Source: Candidatus Peregrinibacteria bacterium CG11_big_fil_rev_8_21_14_0_20_49_14
GTDB lineage: Bacteria > Patescibacteriota > Gracilibacteria > Peribacterales > Peribacteraceae
DNA: 64,000 nt
Assembly: GCA_002787035.1 (NCBI GenBank)
Contig: PCVP01000010.1
Coordinates: 1 to 64,000 of the forward strand
Direction of reading: 5' to 3'
In this document: positions 7,402-15,606 of the stretch, piece after piece
Layout: each line of letters opens with the position of its first letter
Position numbering within the stretch: position 1 is the stretch's first letter
Made by a program: the position numbers and the translations under genes
The notes under the pieces: model-generated
The model's input: only the letters and a program-made list of their open reading frames with translations
The model's database searches: none
What the model was told of the DNA's origin: nothing

Positions 7402-9087
7402 ATGCAAAAGACCTGCGCCCAATGTTTGGCTTCGTTTGAGATCACAGAGGACGACCTCGCGTTTTACGATAAAGCCTCTCCCGTGCTGCAGGGCAAAACA
7501 CACACCGTTCCACCGCCGAAGCTTTGCCCCGCTTGCCGTGCCCAACGTCGCCAGTCGCATTTTAACTACGAGTTTCTGTACCGCAGAAATTCGGACAAAA
7601 CGGGAAAGAGTATTGTGTCGTCGCTGTCTGCAGAAAAACCGTACACAGTCTATGAACAGAGCGAATGGTGGAAAGATGATTGGGATCCCATGGAATACGG
7701 CAGAGAGTTTGCAGAGAATACATCCATACTCAATCAAATAGCGGGACTGCAACAAGATGTTCCGACCATGTCGCTTGTCACGGACTGCAACGAAAACTCT
7801 GAATATGTACAGTACAGCGGATGGGACAAAAACTGCTACCTGTGCTTCTGCACGGACTACAGTGAGGACTGCATGTACACCCACAGTATCTACTATTCCA
7901 AAAACACACTCGACTGCTTTATGGGTAACACGCTCGAACTCTGTTACGAGTGCGTTTACTGCAACGAATGCTACAGAGTGTTCCACGCTCAGAACTGTCA
8001 CAACTGCAGTGAATGTCGATTTGTACTTGATTGCCAGAACTGCACGGACTGCTTCGGCTGCGTGGGGCTGCGCAATAAACAGTACTGCATGTTCAACGAA
8101 CAGCTTGAGAAGCAGGAGTACCGAAAACGCCTGAAAGAATATAAGACAGCACACCACTCCGTACGTACAACCATGGAGTCAGCTCTGGGCACTCTTAAAG
8201 ATACACATGCCTGCAAAGCCACTATCGGTTTGCATAACGAGGATTGTACGGGAGACTATCTTTTCCACTGCAAGGACTGCACGGAGTGCTATGACTGTTC
8301 TGAGCTGCGAGATAGCAAATACTGCAACTCCATGCGAGGAGGAAATGACTGCTATGACATCTCGCACTGGGGACACCCGGCAGAACTGTGTTTGGAATGC
8401 GGAGGTGTGGGCGAAGGGGCAAACAAACTGCTCTTTTGCAATTGCTGTTGGCCAAACTGCAGCGATCTTCTGTACTGCAGTTTCTGCATTTCTTGCCGCA
8501 ATTGTTTCGGATGCGTGGGACTTCGTAACAAGCAGTACTGCATCGGCAATAAGCAATACGACAAAGAAACGTATGACGCGCTTGCAAGCACCATCATCAC
8601 AGCCATGGTACAGCAGGGAGAATGGGGCGAATACTTTCCGGTCACTGCAAGTCCCTACGCATATAACGAATCTGTTGCGCAGAAGTACTACCCGCTCAGC
8701 AAGGAGGAAATACTCAAGCGCGGATGGTCATGGAAAGAACCGGAGGACAACATTCCCGACGTCACAAAAACTATAGCAGGAAGTATGGTGCCCGATGCAC
8801 TGGAAGATATACCCGATGACATACTCAATTGGGCTGTAGTATGCGAAGTGACTCGGCGCCCGTTTAAAATTTTAAAGCAAGAACTGCAGTTTTATCGTGA
8901 TATGCAGTTACCTGTTCCGCGTATTCACCCGGATGAACGCGTGCGCATACGTATGATGAAGCGTAATCCGCGAAAACTGTTTGAACGAACCTGCGATACG
9001 TGCGACAGGGAACTGCAAAGCACCTACGCACCCGGCCGACCCGAGACCGTGTTCTGTGAAGAATGCTACCTTGCTGAAGTGTATTGA
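7402..9087 (+). CDS. Cys-rich double zinc-ribbon protein, array copy 4
   Basis: Full-length paralogue of 561 residues with 47 cysteines by my count (about 8%). It has the N-terminal ribbon CAQC...CPAC and a dense first ladder (CYECVYCNECYR, then DCQNCTDCFGCVGLRNKQYC). The hinge LEKQEYRKRL follows, then a second ladder with NCCWPNC and again CFGCVGLRNKQYC. EWGEYFP leads to the C-terminal ribbon CDTC...CEEC and a terminal AEVY. The near-identical ends of the two ladders are the clearest sign that the protein arose by internal duplication. It is the last copy before the minus-strand TrmB-type gene. Confidence 0.88.
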   Translation: MQKTCAQCLASFEITEDDLAFYDKASPVLQGKTHTVPPPKLCPACRAQRRQSHFNYEFLYRRNSDKTGKSIVSSLSAEKPYTVYEQSEWWKDDWDPMEYGREFAENTSILNQIAGLQQDVPTMSLVTDCNENSEYVQYSGWDKNCYLCFCTDYSEDCMYTHSIYYSKNTLDCFMGNTLELCYECVYCNECYRVFHAQNCHNCSECRFVLDCQNCTDCFGCVGLRNKQYCMFNEQLEKQEYRKRLKEYKTAHHSVRTTMESALGTLKDTHACKATIGLHNEDCTGDYLFHCKDCTECYDCSELRDSKYCNSMRGGNDCYDISHWGHPAELCLECGGVGEGANKLLFCNCCWPNCSDLLYCSFCISCRNCFGCVGLRNKQYCIGNKQYDKETYDALASTIITAMVQQGEWGEYFPVTASPYAYNESVAQKYYPLSKEEILKRGWSWKEPEDNIPDVTKTIAGSMVPDALEDIPDDILNWAVVCEVTRRPFKILKQELQFYRDMQLPVPRIHPDERVRIRMMKRNPRKLFERTCDTCDRELQSTYAPGRPETVFCEECYLAEVY

Positions 9088-9096
9088 TGAGCGACA

Positions 9097-9165
9097 AGCG
9101 GTTAGCGCAGAGCACTACTCGCTGATCGCTGACTACTGACTGCTACCCGCTACCCGCTACCCGCT
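9097..9165 (+). repeat. TAGCG/CGCTA heptad repeat, spacer 4 (variant)
   Basis: Degenerate version of the array spacer. It keeps AGCG-gt-TAGCG on the left, several CGCTgnn units, and ends in three tandem GCTACCC heptamers. No TATACT or gene start follows, because the next gene is convergent. The element is therefore tied to the end of a paralogue and not only to the promoter of the next one. Confidence 0.65.
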
Positions 9166-9174
9166 GTAAACCGG

Positions 9175-9930
9175 TTACTTCGCAACGAACGCCGTGGCTC
9201 CGAGCCATGCCAAATCGAATACGGCTTTCATGGTCTGAGATAACGTGGGGCTTTCCACTATGAGACCGAGGTGTTCATTCGGATTGAGTGACACTATGCC
9301 AACGGAGTTACCGAAGATAAGAATGTCATTCTCAAACGGAAACTGGTCTTTGTTTATGAGAAGAATTTCCATGAGATTCGCATCGAACTCTTTCGGAAGA
9401 AACGGATCAATGGCGTGAACGCTTTCCACCGTACTGGGTGAAAGGTATCGGGATTTTATGCCGAGCTTCATACGCTTGTGCGTATACGATTTAAAAAAAA
9501 CAGGTATCTCCTCTATGAGTTGTTTTAAATTCGTATAACCGAGAATCTCCCCTTCGGAAGAAAGTGACTCCGTAAAGACGCGCTCTATGCCGTCCATTCC
9601 TTCGTAAAAACGGATCTTCGGTCGAAATCCGCCCGCAGTCGCAAGCGACTTGAGTTGCGGGAGAAGAGCTTTTGCAACGTGAACTTTTTCGAGCATAAGC
9701 TCTTCGAGTTTTTCGGGAGATTCCGGAGCAAAGCACTTCACACCGTTGCGGTTGTACTGGGAGAGAAGTTTCTTCTTCAAAAGATTTTCTATGGTGTGGT
9801 ACGCAGATACTCTGTTCACTCCCGCTTTCCGTGCTATTACAGATACCGGCCCTCCGTTTATCTCCAAACAAGAAAGATACAGTTTTGCCTCTTCGTCGGA
9901 GAGGCCGAGTTGTATAAGTTCTGCTTTCAT
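9175..9930 (-). CDS. TrmB-family transcriptional regulator
   Basis: 251 residues. The first 80 form a TrmB/Sugar-specific regulator type winged helix (LGLSDEEAKLYLSCLEING, then GVNRVSAYHTIENLLKK as recognition region), followed by a coiled segment and a C-terminal effector-like domain with KIRFYEGMDGIERVFTE. TrmB proteins usually sense sugars or control metabolic genes; the ligand here is unknown. ATG at 9930 has TATCAT 6 nt upstream and no Shine-Dalgarno. An inverted repeat at 9946-9968 sits just upstream of that -10 and may be its own operator. The gene lies inside the Cys-rich array and could regulate it or the trehalase (inference). Confidence 0.8.
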   Translation of the reverse strand: MKAELIQLGLSDEEAKLYLSCLEINGGPVSVIARKAGVNRVSAYHTIENLLKKKLLSQYNRNGVKCFAPESPEKLEELMLEKVHVAKALLPQLKSLATAGGFRPKIRFYEGMDGIERVFTESLSSEGEILGYTNLKQLIEEIPVFFKSYTHKRMKLGIKSRYLSPSTVESVHAIDPFLPKEFDANLMEILLINKDQFPFENDILIFGNSVGIVSLNPNEHLGLIVESPTLSQTMKAVFDLAWLGATAFVAK

Positions 9931-9945
9931 GAAGGAATGATACCT

Positions 9946-9968
9946 GTGTTGTAGATTTTTTTCTACAC
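9946..9968. promoter_or_regulatory. inverted repeat in the TrmB-gene promoter
   Basis: GTGTtGTAGA at 9946-9955 mirrors TCTACAC at 9962-9968 across a T-rich centre. It lies immediately upstream of the putative -10 (TATCAT, complement of 9937-9942) of the TrmB-type gene and within the short divergent region to the PnuC-like gene. Autoregulation is plausible but not shown. Confidence 0.4.
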
Positions 9969-10073
9969 TTTCTATTGATTAATTATGAATTAAATAGACA
10001 AATTAGTGCATTATTTCAATAGTTGTTGGACAGGTTTGACGTACTGTGAGATTGTACTGACACTGCAAAACGT

Positions 10074-10385
10074 ATGGAAATCTTCTCCTCAATTATCGGC
10101 AATTACCACGGTGCGGACTGGGCGGGAATGATTCTCCAGTGCATCTCCATCTATTTTCTTGGCAACCAAAAACGAATCGGATTTCTTATGGGTATTGGCG
10201 GTAACGCAGGATGGTTTATTTTTGGAATACTGACAGGGAGTATTCCTGATCTTCTTTCCCAATGCGTCGTTGCCACTTTGAATTGCCGCGGATATCTGCA
10301 ATGGCATACGAGTAACATTGAGGATTCTCCTCCATGGCTTCTGTCTCACAAGATTCACTCTTCCTTTCCGCATCCCCTCCTTTAA
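10074..10385 (+). CDS. small PnuC-like membrane protein
   Basis: 103 residues with two or three hydrophobic segments. The stretch FLGNQKRIGFLMGIGGNAGWFIFGIL, then LNCRGYLQWH, resembles part of the PnuC nicotinamide-riboside transporter fold and small PnuC-like proteins of about 85-100 residues; this is family recognition by eye. The last 25 residues look unstructured. TTGACG at 10036-10041 could be a -35. Its stop is 2 nt before the start of array copy 5, so the two are probably translated as a coupled pair. Confidence 0.6.
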   Translation: MEIFSSIIGNYHGADWAGMILQCISIYFLGNQKRIGFLMGIGGNAGWFIFGILTGSIPDLLSQCVVATLNCRGYLQWHTSNIEDSPPWLLSHKIHSSFPHPLL

Positions 10386-10387
10386 TT

Positions 10388-12064
10388 ATGAGCACTTGCA
10401 CACAATGCGCCGGCACCTTCGAAGTCCTCGCAGAGGATAAGGAAATGCTCGACCAACTCTCACCCGTTATCGGAGGCACGAAACTCAGTCTTCCCCCTCC
10501 GACCATGTGCTCCGATTGCAGACTGCAACGCAGACAGTCACATGTGAATCATGTGAACCTCTACGAGCGTAAGTGTGATTTTTCGGGAGCGCAGATAATT
10601 TCCAATATACATCCTGCCGCACCCTACAAGGTATACGCTCAAGATGACTGGTACAGCGATAAGTGGGATCCGCACACCTATGCGCGTGAGTATGACTTTT
10701 CTCGCCCCTTCTTTGAACAACTGAAAGAATTGGTATCGGTCGTTCCTCGGCCAAACCTCATGACGGGGTACGAATTCGATGAGAATTGCGACTACACCAA
10801 CTACGCCGGTAAGAACAAAGACTGCTACCTGATTTTCGATTCGGATGAAAATCGTGATTGTTACTACAGCTACAGCTTAAACCACTGTGTAAACTGTGTC
10901 GGCTGTTTTCGATCTCGTAAATCGGAACTCTGTTATGAATGCATCGACTGTGTACAGTGCTACGGCTCCGCTTACCTTCAGGACTGCGATAACTGTGCCG
11001 ACTCTGTGTTCCTGAAAAACTGTACGGGCTGTAAAAACTGCCTGATGTGCAGCAACTTAAAAAACAAGGAATACCATGTGGAAAACAAACCCGTAAGCAA
11101 AGAAGAGTATGAGAAATACAGAAAAATGCTCGGCAGTTACTCGGCTGTGCAATCTGCCAGAGAACGCTTCGACAAGCTGAAGATGGAATATCCGCAGAAG
11201 TACATGCATGGGGTGCAGAATGAAGACGTAGAAGGAGACTATCTCGTAAACTGCAAAAACGCTTTCAATTGTTTCGATAGTGAAGATCTCTGGGACTGCA
11301 GGCATGTGTATCAGGGATTTATGCCACTGAAAAACTGTATGGACATTCATGAATGCGGTGAAGGTGAACGACTGTACGAATGCTCCGTTGCAGGATACGA
11401 AATAAACAGTTGCTGCTTCTGCAACCACACTCTCGCCAATATGAGCGACATGCTCTACTGCTCGCTGTGTCATCATTCAAGTCACTGCTTTGGGTGTGTG
11501 GGCATACGCAGAAAGAAGTACTGCATATTCAACAAGCAATACACCAAAGAAGAATACGAGGAGCTCGTACCCAAGATTGTTGAACATATGCGAAAAACGA
11601 GAGAGTGGGGTGAATTCTTCCCGACGGATATGGCAACGTTTGCCTACAACGAAACCATCGCACAAGATTACTACCCTCTTACGAAAGAAGAAGTACAAGC
11701 CAAAGGATGGCAATGGTTTGAGAATGTGGAAAAGAAAAACCAGTACATGGGCCCGACAGTGGAACTTCCCGATAGTATTGATGATGTCTCGGACGACATT
11801 TGCGGCAAAATTCTGACCTGTGAAGAATCCGGGAGACAGTACAAAATTATCCCGCAGGAACTAGCCTTCCATACGCAACTTCATGTGCCGCTCCCTCGCA
11901 CCAGTTTCTTCGTACAGTATCGCGCGCAACTGGCCATGCGTAACAAGCGAAAATTGTACGATAGAAAATGTGACAAGTGCCATGCGGCAATACGCACGAG
12001 CTACACGCCGGATCGCACCGAAAAAATCTACTGCGAACCCTGTTATCAACACTCTCTTATTTGA
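10388..12064 (+). CDS. Cys-rich double zinc-ribbon protein, array copy 5
   Basis: 558 residues when started at the ATG 10388 (MSTCTQCAGTF), which matches the family N-terminus better than the in-frame ATG at 10334 that overlaps the PnuC-like gene. It has the N-terminal ribbon CTQC...CSDC, ladders ending in CLMCSNLKNKEY and CFGCVGIRRKKYC, hinges VSKEEYEKY and YTKEEYEEL, and the C-terminal ribbon CDKC...CEPC. The tail is YQHSLI and not the usual xEVY. It lacks its own TGTATACT promoter and palindromic spacer; it follows the PnuC-like gene by 2 nt. Its stop overlaps the start of copy 6 (TGATG). Confidence 0.85.
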   Translation: MSTCTQCAGTFEVLAEDKEMLDQLSPVIGGTKLSLPPPTMCSDCRLQRRQSHVNHVNLYERKCDFSGAQIISNIHPAAPYKVYAQDDWYSDKWDPHTYAREYDFSRPFFEQLKELVSVVPRPNLMTGYEFDENCDYTNYAGKNKDCYLIFDSDENRDCYYSYSLNHCVNCVGCFRSRKSELCYECIDCVQCYGSAYLQDCDNCADSVFLKNCTGCKNCLMCSNLKNKEYHVENKPVSKEEYEKYRKMLGSYSAVQSARERFDKLKMEYPQKYMHGVQNEDVEGDYLVNCKNAFNCFDSEDLWDCRHVYQGFMPLKNCMDIHECGEGERLYECSVAGYEINSCCFCNHTLANMSDMLYCSLCHHSSHCFGCVGIRRKKYCIFNKQYTKEEYEELVPKIVEHMRKTREWGEFFPTDMATFAYNETIAQDYYPLTKEEVQAKGWQWFENVEKKNQYMGPTVELPDSIDDVSDDICGKILTCEESGRQYKIIPQELAFHTQLHVPLPRTSFFVQYRAQLAMRNKRKLYDRKCDKCHAAIRTSYTPDRTEKIYCEPCYQHSLI

Positions 12065-13731
12065 TGAGTAGCAACTGTACCAACTGCAGGCAAAATTTTG
12101 ATATTTCCTCAGAAGATCTCTCGTACTATAAAAAGGCATCACCGATAATCGGAGGTATTACATTGGATATTCCGCCTCCGACACACTGTCCCACATGCAG
12201 ACAACAGAGACGATTTTCTTGGCGAAACGAACGATCGCTCTACCACAGGAAAAGTGACCTTTCCGGGAAGGTGTATATCAGTAACTTTGCTCCCGATGCG
12301 GATATTAAGGCATATGAAATAGAAGAATGGTTTTCCGACAGATGGAATCCGAAGGACTACGGAAAAGATTTTGACTTTAAAAAACCGTTTTTTGAACAAT
12401 TTGCCGCTCTTCAAAAAGAAGTTCCACAACTCGGACTTTCGGTATGGAATTCGGAAAACGCCGACTATTGCAGTTACGTGGGACATGTATGCAACTGCTA
12501 CTTAATTTTTGGATCAGTCTACTCCGAAGACTGCTACTACGGATCTCCCTACTATTCTCGTGATTGTATGGATACTCTTGTGGTACGAGAGTGTGAACAA
12601 TGCTACGAATGTATCGATTGTCGTAAATTGCACACATGTTTCTACTGCCAAGATTGCCACAGCAGCAATAATTTACTCTATTGCTACGATCTGCTCGGAT
12701 GCAGTGATTGCATTGCATGCGCCGGACTGCGGCAAAAGAAATACTGCATTTTTAATACGCAATATACGAAGGAAGAATATGAAAAGATGAAAACGGAGCT
12801 GGATCTCAGCCTTCCGCACATTCATGAAAAATTAAAATCAGAGCTTCAAAAATTCTGTCTCAAGATTCCACACCGCTTCATGCAGAGCAACAAAGTGGAA
12901 AATGTCTCCGGAAACTATATTTATGAAAGCAAAAATACGCATGATTGCTACTATGCGGATCGTAGTGAAGACATTCGGTTCTGTGCACAAGTCGTAGACC
13001 TGAAAGATTGTTACGACAACAACTACACCGAAGAAAATGAGCTCTGTTGTGAGTATTTGGGCGCATACCAGAACAACCGCACTTCTTTTTCCAAGTTCTG
13101 CAACTTGGTGAACGACGCACTGTATTGCGATGCATGTCACTCCTCGAGCAACCTGCTTGGATGTATTGGCATACGTAACGGCAAATATTGCATCCTTAAT
13201 AAGGAATACACAAAAAATGAGTATGAAACACTTGTGCCAAAAATTGTGAATCATATGAAAAAAACCGGAGAATGGGGAGAGTTCTTCCCGGCTTCTATTT
13301 CTCCGTTCGGATATAACGAAACCGTCGCGCAAGAATATTTCCCCATGGAAGAAACTGAAATAAGGGAAAAGGGATGGAATTGGAGAAGTGAGAAAATAAA
13401 CAAAGAAAACTACATGGGACCTGTGGTCGAAGTTCCATCCGATGTACACAACATTGATGATTCATTTTGTGAGAAGATTTTAGAATGCGAATCTTCCGGC
13501 AAATTGTTCCGAATAATAGAACAGGAAATTCACTTCTACAAAAAGCTCCATTTGCCAATTCCGCACAAATGCCCGAATGCGCGCCATTTAGATCGCCTGG
13601 CGATGAGAAATCCTCGAAAACTTTGGAATCGTACGTGCACCAAGTGCAACAAAGAGATGCAGACCACCTATGCCCCGGAAAGACCGGAAACCGTGTATTG
13701 CGAGGAGTGTTATGTGAAAGAAGTGTATTGA
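12064..13731 (+). CDS. Cys-rich double zinc-ribbon protein, array copy 6
   Basis: 555 residues from the ATG at 12064, which overlaps the TGA of copy 5 (TGATG), so reinitiation is likely. The in-frame upstream start at 11977 would add a segment absent from all paralogues. It has the N-terminal ribbon CTNC...CPTC, a first ladder with YECIDCRKLHTCFYC and CIACAGLRQKKYC, the hinge YTKEEYEKM, a second ladder ending in LLGCIGIRNGKYC, the hinge YTKNEYETL, EWGEFFP, and the C-terminal ribbon CTKC...CEEC. It shares with copy 5 a longer linker before the last domain (NYMGPVVEVP against QYMGPTVELP), so copies 5 and 6 look like the most recent sister pair. Confidence 0.85.
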   Translation: MSSNCTNCRQNFDISSEDLSYYKKASPIIGGITLDIPPPTHCPTCRQQRRFSWRNERSLYHRKSDLSGKVYISNFAPDADIKAYEIEEWFSDRWNPKDYGKDFDFKKPFFEQFAALQKEVPQLGLSVWNSENADYCSYVGHVCNCYLIFGSVYSEDCYYGSPYYSRDCMDTLVVRECEQCYECIDCRKLHTCFYCQDCHSSNNLLYCYDLLGCSDCIACAGLRQKKYCIFNTQYTKEEYEKMKTELDLSLPHIHEKLKSELQKFCLKIPHRFMQSNKVENVSGNYIYESKNTHDCYYADRSEDIRFCAQVVDLKDCYDNNYTEENELCCEYLGAYQNNRTSFSKFCNLVNDALYCDACHSSSNLLGCIGIRNGKYCILNKEYTKNEYETLVPKIVNHMKKTGEWGEFFPASISPFGYNETVAQEYFPMEETEIREKGWNWRSEKINKENYMGPVVEVPSDVHNIDDSFCEKILECESSGKLFRIIEQEIHFYKKLHLPIPHKCPNARHLDRLAMRNPRKLWNRTCTKCNKEMQTTYAPERPETVYCEECYVKEVY

Positions 13732-13739
13732 TGAGCGAG

Positions 13740-13795
13740 TAGCGCATAGCGGTTAGCGGTTAGTACCAGTCGCTACGCGCTAACCGCTAGTCGCT
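13740..13795 (+). repeat. TAGCG/CGCTA heptad palindrome, spacer 6
   Basis: TAGCG-ca-TAGCG-gt-TAGCG-gt-TAG, loop taccagt, CGCTA-cg-CGCTA-ac-CGCTA-gt-CGCT. It is nearly identical to spacer 1 although the two lie 9.8 kb apart, which suggests recent copying or gene conversion. Confidence 0.85.
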
Positions 13796-13796
13796 G

Positions 13797-13811
13797 TATA
13801 CTGACTTTCCA
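13797..13811 (+). promoter_or_regulatory. -10 element and leaderless start of array gene 7
   Basis: TGTATACT, with the hexamer at 13797-13802, is 9 nt before the ATG at 13812. No Shine-Dalgarno is present. Confidence 0.6.
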
Positions 13812-15452
13812 ATGGAGAATAGTTGTTCCCAATGTTCGGCATCATTTGAAATTACGGACTCTGAAATCCAATTCATAGAAAAAATTTCCCCACAGTTTAG
13901 AGGAACACATTATGCGTTTCCCCTACCTCGGCACTGCCCTGTCTGCAGAGAGCAGCACCGCATGGCACACCGAAACGAGCGTTGGCTCTACCATAGAAAG
14001 TGTGACAAAACAGGAAAGCAGATCATAGCGCTTTACGCTCCGCAGGAGCCGTACGAAGTCTACGACCAGCAGGCGTGGTGGAGTGACGAATTCGATCCTC
14101 TTTCGTACGGGAGAGATTTTGATTTTTCTCGACCGTTCTTTGAGCAATATAAAGAGTTGGAGTTGGCAGTCCCTAAAATTGCGATTATCAATGCCAAAAG
14201 TGAAAATTGTACATATACCAACTACTCTGGAGAAAATAGAAATTGCTACCTTGTAACGGGAGGTCTGGGCTCAGAAGATTGTTACTACAGTTATAGAATT
14301 TTTTATTCCAAAGATATTTGCGACTGTTATGACTTATACGAATGCGAGAGGTGCTACGAATGTTTGGAATCCACAAAACTCTACAACTGCATCTATTGCG
14401 AGCAGTGCCACGGCAGTTCCGATTGCGTGCTCTGCAAAGATTGCACGGGATGCAAAGACTGTTTCGGCTGCGTCAACTTACGAAATAAGCAGTACTTCAT
14501 TTATAATAAGGAATGTACAAAAGAAGATTACGAGAGAAAAATTATCGAAATCAGAAACAATCTCGATGCGGTACGCCCGGATATAGAACGACTGCATGCA
14601 CAAGCTCCTCATCGCTCTGCGCAACAAATACAATGTGAGCATGTCTCCGGAGATCAGCTCTGGCAATGCAAAGATTGCAGCAATTGCTACACACTCAAAA
14701 AATCACGCAACTGCATCTACGGAAAAATCGGCGAGGGAAATACGGACTGTATGGACTGCAATTTTTTCGATAACTGTGAACTGCAGTACTTCAATTGTAA
14801 TAACGAGAAGAATTATAACGTCTCATTCAGCTCGCTGATTTGGTACTCCAAACATGTTCTGTATTCCATGAATTGTTTTCACAGTGAGTATCTCTTCGGA
14901 TGCACGGGAATGAAGAAACACAAATACTGCGTTTTAAACAAAGAATATTCAAAAGAAGCGTACGAGGAATTGGTATCGAAAATCATACTGCACATGCAAG
15001 AAACGGGAGAATGGGGTGTCTTTTTTCCTCCCGAAATTTCCGCATTCGGATACAACGAAACAGTCGCCAACGATTTCGTTCCGCTCTCAAAAGAGGAAGT
15101 TGCAAAGAGAAACTGGAAGTGGCGTTCCATGGAAGATGCCCCGGTACACCATCTCGAACCAAAGGCAGATACGGATGCCAAGGATATCTGCACGAAGATT
15201 CTCACATGCGAGAAGAGTGGCAAACAGTATAAAATTATCCCTCAGGAACTGAAACTGTATGAAGACATGAACGTCCCTGTGCCGAATCTTTGTCCTGAGC
15301 AGCGGCATACCGACCGTATGGCACGGCTGAACCCCCGTACACTCTGGAGCCGCACCTGCGATAAGTGCGGTACAAGCATGGAAACGACATACGCACCAGA
15401 AAGACCTGAAATCGTATATTGCGAAGAGTGCTACATAAAAGAGGTATATTGA
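13812..15452 (+). CDS. Cys-rich double zinc-ribbon protein, array copy 7
   Basis: 546 residues. It has the N-terminal ribbon CSQC...CPVC, first ladder (CYECLESTKLYNCIYCEQC and CKDCFGCVNLRNKQY), hinge CTKEDYERKI, second ladder with LKKSRNCIYG and MNCFHSEYLFGC, hinge YSKEAYEEL, EWGVFFP, and C-terminal ribbon CDKC...CEEC ending in IKEVY. In the second half several ladder cysteines are replaced by asparagine or serine. The linker before the last domain is shorter than in copies 5 and 6. The first residues (MENSCSQCSASFEI) are almost identical to copy 8, so the 5' ends of copies 7 and 8 share recent ancestry. Confidence 0.85.
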   Translation: MENSCSQCSASFEITDSEIQFIEKISPQFRGTHYAFPLPRHCPVCREQHRMAHRNERWLYHRKCDKTGKQIIALYAPQEPYEVYDQQAWWSDEFDPLSYGRDFDFSRPFFEQYKELELAVPKIAIINAKSENCTYTNYSGENRNCYLVTGGLGSEDCYYSYRIFYSKDICDCYDLYECERCYECLESTKLYNCIYCEQCHGSSDCVLCKDCTGCKDCFGCVNLRNKQYFIYNKECTKEDYERKIIEIRNNLDAVRPDIERLHAQAPHRSAQQIQCEHVSGDQLWQCKDCSNCYTLKKSRNCIYGKIGEGNTDCMDCNFFDNCELQYFNCNNEKNYNVSFSSLIWYSKHVLYSMNCFHSEYLFGCTGMKKHKYCVLNKEYSKEAYEELVSKIILHMQETGEWGVFFPPEISAFGYNETVANDFVPLSKEEVAKRNWKWRSMEDAPVHHLEPKADTDAKDICTKILTCEKSGKQYKIIPQELKLYEDMNVPVPNLCPEQRHTDRMARLNPRTLWSRTCDKCGTSMETTYAPERPEIVYCEECYIKEVY

Positions 15453-15460
15453 TGAGCGAG

Positions 15461-15590
15461 TAGCGCATAGCGGTTAGCGTCCTTCGAGACGGCCGCGATT
15501 GTGTCATGGTGAGGGATTTTACGTAGCAAAATTGTCTCGAACCATCACAGTCGCGGCCTCCTCAGGATGGCACGCTAACCGCCAGTCGCT
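15461..15590 (+). repeat. TAGCG/CGCTA palindrome, spacer 7, split by an insertion
   Basis: The left half (TAGCG-ca-TAGCG-gt-TAGCG) ends at 15479 and the right half (GCTA-ac-CGCCA-gt-CGCT) resumes at 15574. In other spacers the same halves are separated by only about 20 nt. The 94 nt in between form a separate palindromic element. The downstream TGTATACT is kept. Confidence 0.8.
15480..15573. mobile_element. 94-bp palindromic (MITE/REP-like) insertion
   Basis: An insertion within the loop of spacer 7. Its arms GGCCGCGA (15491-15498) and TCGCGGCC (15551-15558) are inverted, and the match continues with CATGGT/ACCATc; the ends read tccttcgagac and ctcaggatgg. Such short palindromes with 'cttcgagac...ctcaggat' ends occur in many genomes as non-coding repeats (recollection). 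It has no coding capacity; the apparent upstream extension of array copy 8 (start at 15499) only reads through it. Confidence 0.6.
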
Positions 15591-15591
15591 G

Positions 15592-15606
15592 TATACTGAC
15601 TTCCCA
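15592..15606 (+). promoter_or_regulatory. -10 element and leaderless start of array gene 8
   Basis: TGTATACT, with the hexamer at 15592-15597, is 9 nt before the ATG at 15607. It stays in register despite the insertion upstream. Confidence 0.6.

Noticed and set aside
3916-15590. CRISPR array
   Set aside because: The spacers hold pentamers with 2-nt linkers, not 25-40-nt repeats with unique spacers, and no cas gene is present.
15499-15606. 36-residue N-terminal extension of array copy 8
   Set aside because: It would be translated from the inserted palindrome and spacer; no paralogue has it, and the TATACT lies downstream of its start.
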